DNA from: Dicaeum eximium
Lineage: Eukaryota; Chordata; Aves; Passeriformes; Dicaeidae
Length of the DNA: 64,000 nt
NCBI GenBank assembly: GCA_013396995.1
Contig: VWZP01005668.1
Span: 636,806-700,805 of the forward strand
Direction: 5' to 3'
A program made the position numbers and the translations under genes. This document shows positions 62,801 through 64,000 of the stretch, piece after piece (position 1 is the stretch's first letter; every line of letters begins with the position of its first letter). The notes below the pieces were generated by a model that worked only from the letters and a program-made list of their open reading frames with translations, was not told the DNA's origin and did no database searches.

Positions 62801-64000
62801 GTTGCTGTGAAATAGTTTCTAATTCAACAGTAATTTAGATAGACTCAGTTTGTGGTTTGTTACTATGTGATTTGACACAGACACACACTCTCCATGCAAC
62901 ATTTCTTTCACCTGGGAAAATTGGATAATGAACTAATGAAGGTTTTCTTGGCTGATAATGCTGTCTGTTTTCAGAGCGTAGCAATTACACAATCTCTTTA
63001 GCACTCAAGGGCTATCTAAACAAAATCAATGCAAAAATAAGGGCTATTTACAGTGAAGTGTCATTATTTTACATTGTTTGGGTAGTTCTCTGAGAGTCTG
63101 AAATGATATTGAAATGATACAGTAAAGAAAAAAATCTCAGGAGCTTTAAAGCCAGCAATCTAAAGACCACCTGATTTTTCTTTCAGCTCAAGTAATTCAC
63201 CACTACTTGTCTGCCTCTGTACAAATGTAATACTTATCATTGCTGCTTACCTTTTCTTTTTAGAAGAAAAGCTCAATTCTATGCATCTCAAATCTAGACT
63301 TTATTTGAATTTACATGGTTTCAAAGTTGTAAGTTGCACTGATCTAAAGCTCCCAAATGGTTTATTTACAATAATGCGGCAGTTTTGTGGTCTGTTTCTT
63401 TTTTATTCTTAACCAGCTTTCTGCTTCATCAGTGAATTCTTCAAGGGGGCATGGAGAATTGCTTTGTAATATGTTTGTATGTATTGCTTTGTACAATTGT
63501 TTGTAATATGCTGTGTAAGTGCTGATTTTTGCTGCTATGTATCAAAGCAGAATAAAGGGCTGAATCCTTACTGCTATTAAAATTATGAAGGTATATTCAG
63601 GCTGTCAGCTACTTCACAGACTTTAGCCTGCAAGTTAAGGTAAGGAAAATTCAGACTAAATATACAAGACAACTTGATATTATAACTAAGTATCTTGTGG
63701 GTCCATTCTCTAAAATCTGTTGTGGTGCTACTGAAATGTTGAGCTTCTAAATTTGTACTGAAGAGAAATCTGAAAGAGCAAAAGCTCTCCTGTATTACTT
63801 GGGAGCACTGGACAGTGCTTTTTCCATTTCCCAACTTTTTTATTTTCAACTGGTGTATTTTAAAAAAGGAAGAAACTAAAAACCTTTTCATTTTTAAGCT
63901 CACTTAAATGGTGTAAGTATGGAGTGCTGTCATAATATGAGATGAAATAAAATATTTCTACTGTAGTCTTTCAGATTTTTTGATCAAGTACTGAATTAGC

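Larger units (their letters stand above)
50409..64000 (+). other. CACNA2D1: CACNA2D1 intron 1, 5' part
   Basis: The intron opens with GTAAGT and is GC-rich to about 51150, then AT-rich to the window end. I looked for the start of exon 2, where the family continues with IKSW-like sequence, and did not find it. A first intron of more than 13 kb fits the very large first intron of mammalian CACNA2D1. No clear CR1 or LTR was recognised. It contains homopolymers (10 C at 53953-53962, a C-run near 62665), a CCTT-rich tract near 56845-56880 and a CpG-rich patch at 59720-59821. No other gene is supported. Confidence 0.8.

Noticed and set aside
1..64000. A CRISPR array, bacterial operon, phage or other prokaryotic system
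   Set aside because: There are no regularly spaced identical repeats, no dense coding and no ribosome-binding sites. CpG island, spliced exon, CR1 and LTR content are those of a bird genome.

Overview
The window is vertebrate nuclear DNA and almost certainly from a bird. It is AT-rich, intron-like and intergenic sequence with no bacterial-style gene packing. Several dispersed repeats have the 3' tail typical of avian CR1 LINEs (copies of ATTCTRTGA), and there are solo LTRs with 6-bp target-site duplications of the kind made by class II (ERVK-like) endogenous retroviruses. The look of the LTRs suggests a songbird-like genome, but that is an inference from memory. It is an assembled scaffold, not finished sequence: there are single N bases at 4952, 23641, 33065 and 49776, and a 20-base N gap at 39858-39877 inside poly-T.

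The only protein-coding exon I can support lies at 50314-50408 on the + strand. It encodes the signal peptide and first mature residues of the voltage-gated calcium channel alpha-2/delta-1 subunit (CACNA2D1) and ends in a GTAAGT donor. It sits in a CpG island of about 1.7 kb (49425-51150). That island holds GC boxes, G-quadruplex-type G-runs on both sides of the exon, a perfect MEF2-type AT box, a 13-codon upstream ORF, and a small perfect hairpin six bases before the start codon. From 50409 to the window end is the 5' part of CACNA2D1 intron 1; exon 2 was not found.

Positions 1 to about 49400 are upstream intergenic sequence. In amniotes the neighbour on this side is usually PCLO, but none of its exons were recognised here. 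This part is a graveyard of repeats. There are ancient CR1 reverse-transcriptase relics (868-1515, 37490-37900) and younger CR1 3' ends on both strands. One solo LTR is complete with target duplications (15951-16618). A second LTR is nested in a CR1 (27930-28580), and a shortened relative of it lies at 4786-5030. A third, LTR-like insert is nested in another CR1 (32465-32857). There is also a 168-bp tandem pair carrying telomere-like TTAGGG motifs, and a nearly identical 111-bp direct repeat pair 972 bp apart. Recognisable mobile elements stop at about 46.5 kb; the promoter and the visible part of intron 1 look almost free of them.

No new multi-gene system was found. The most interesting material is the regulatory architecture around CACNA2D1 exon 1 and the nested or duplicated non-coding structures upstream.
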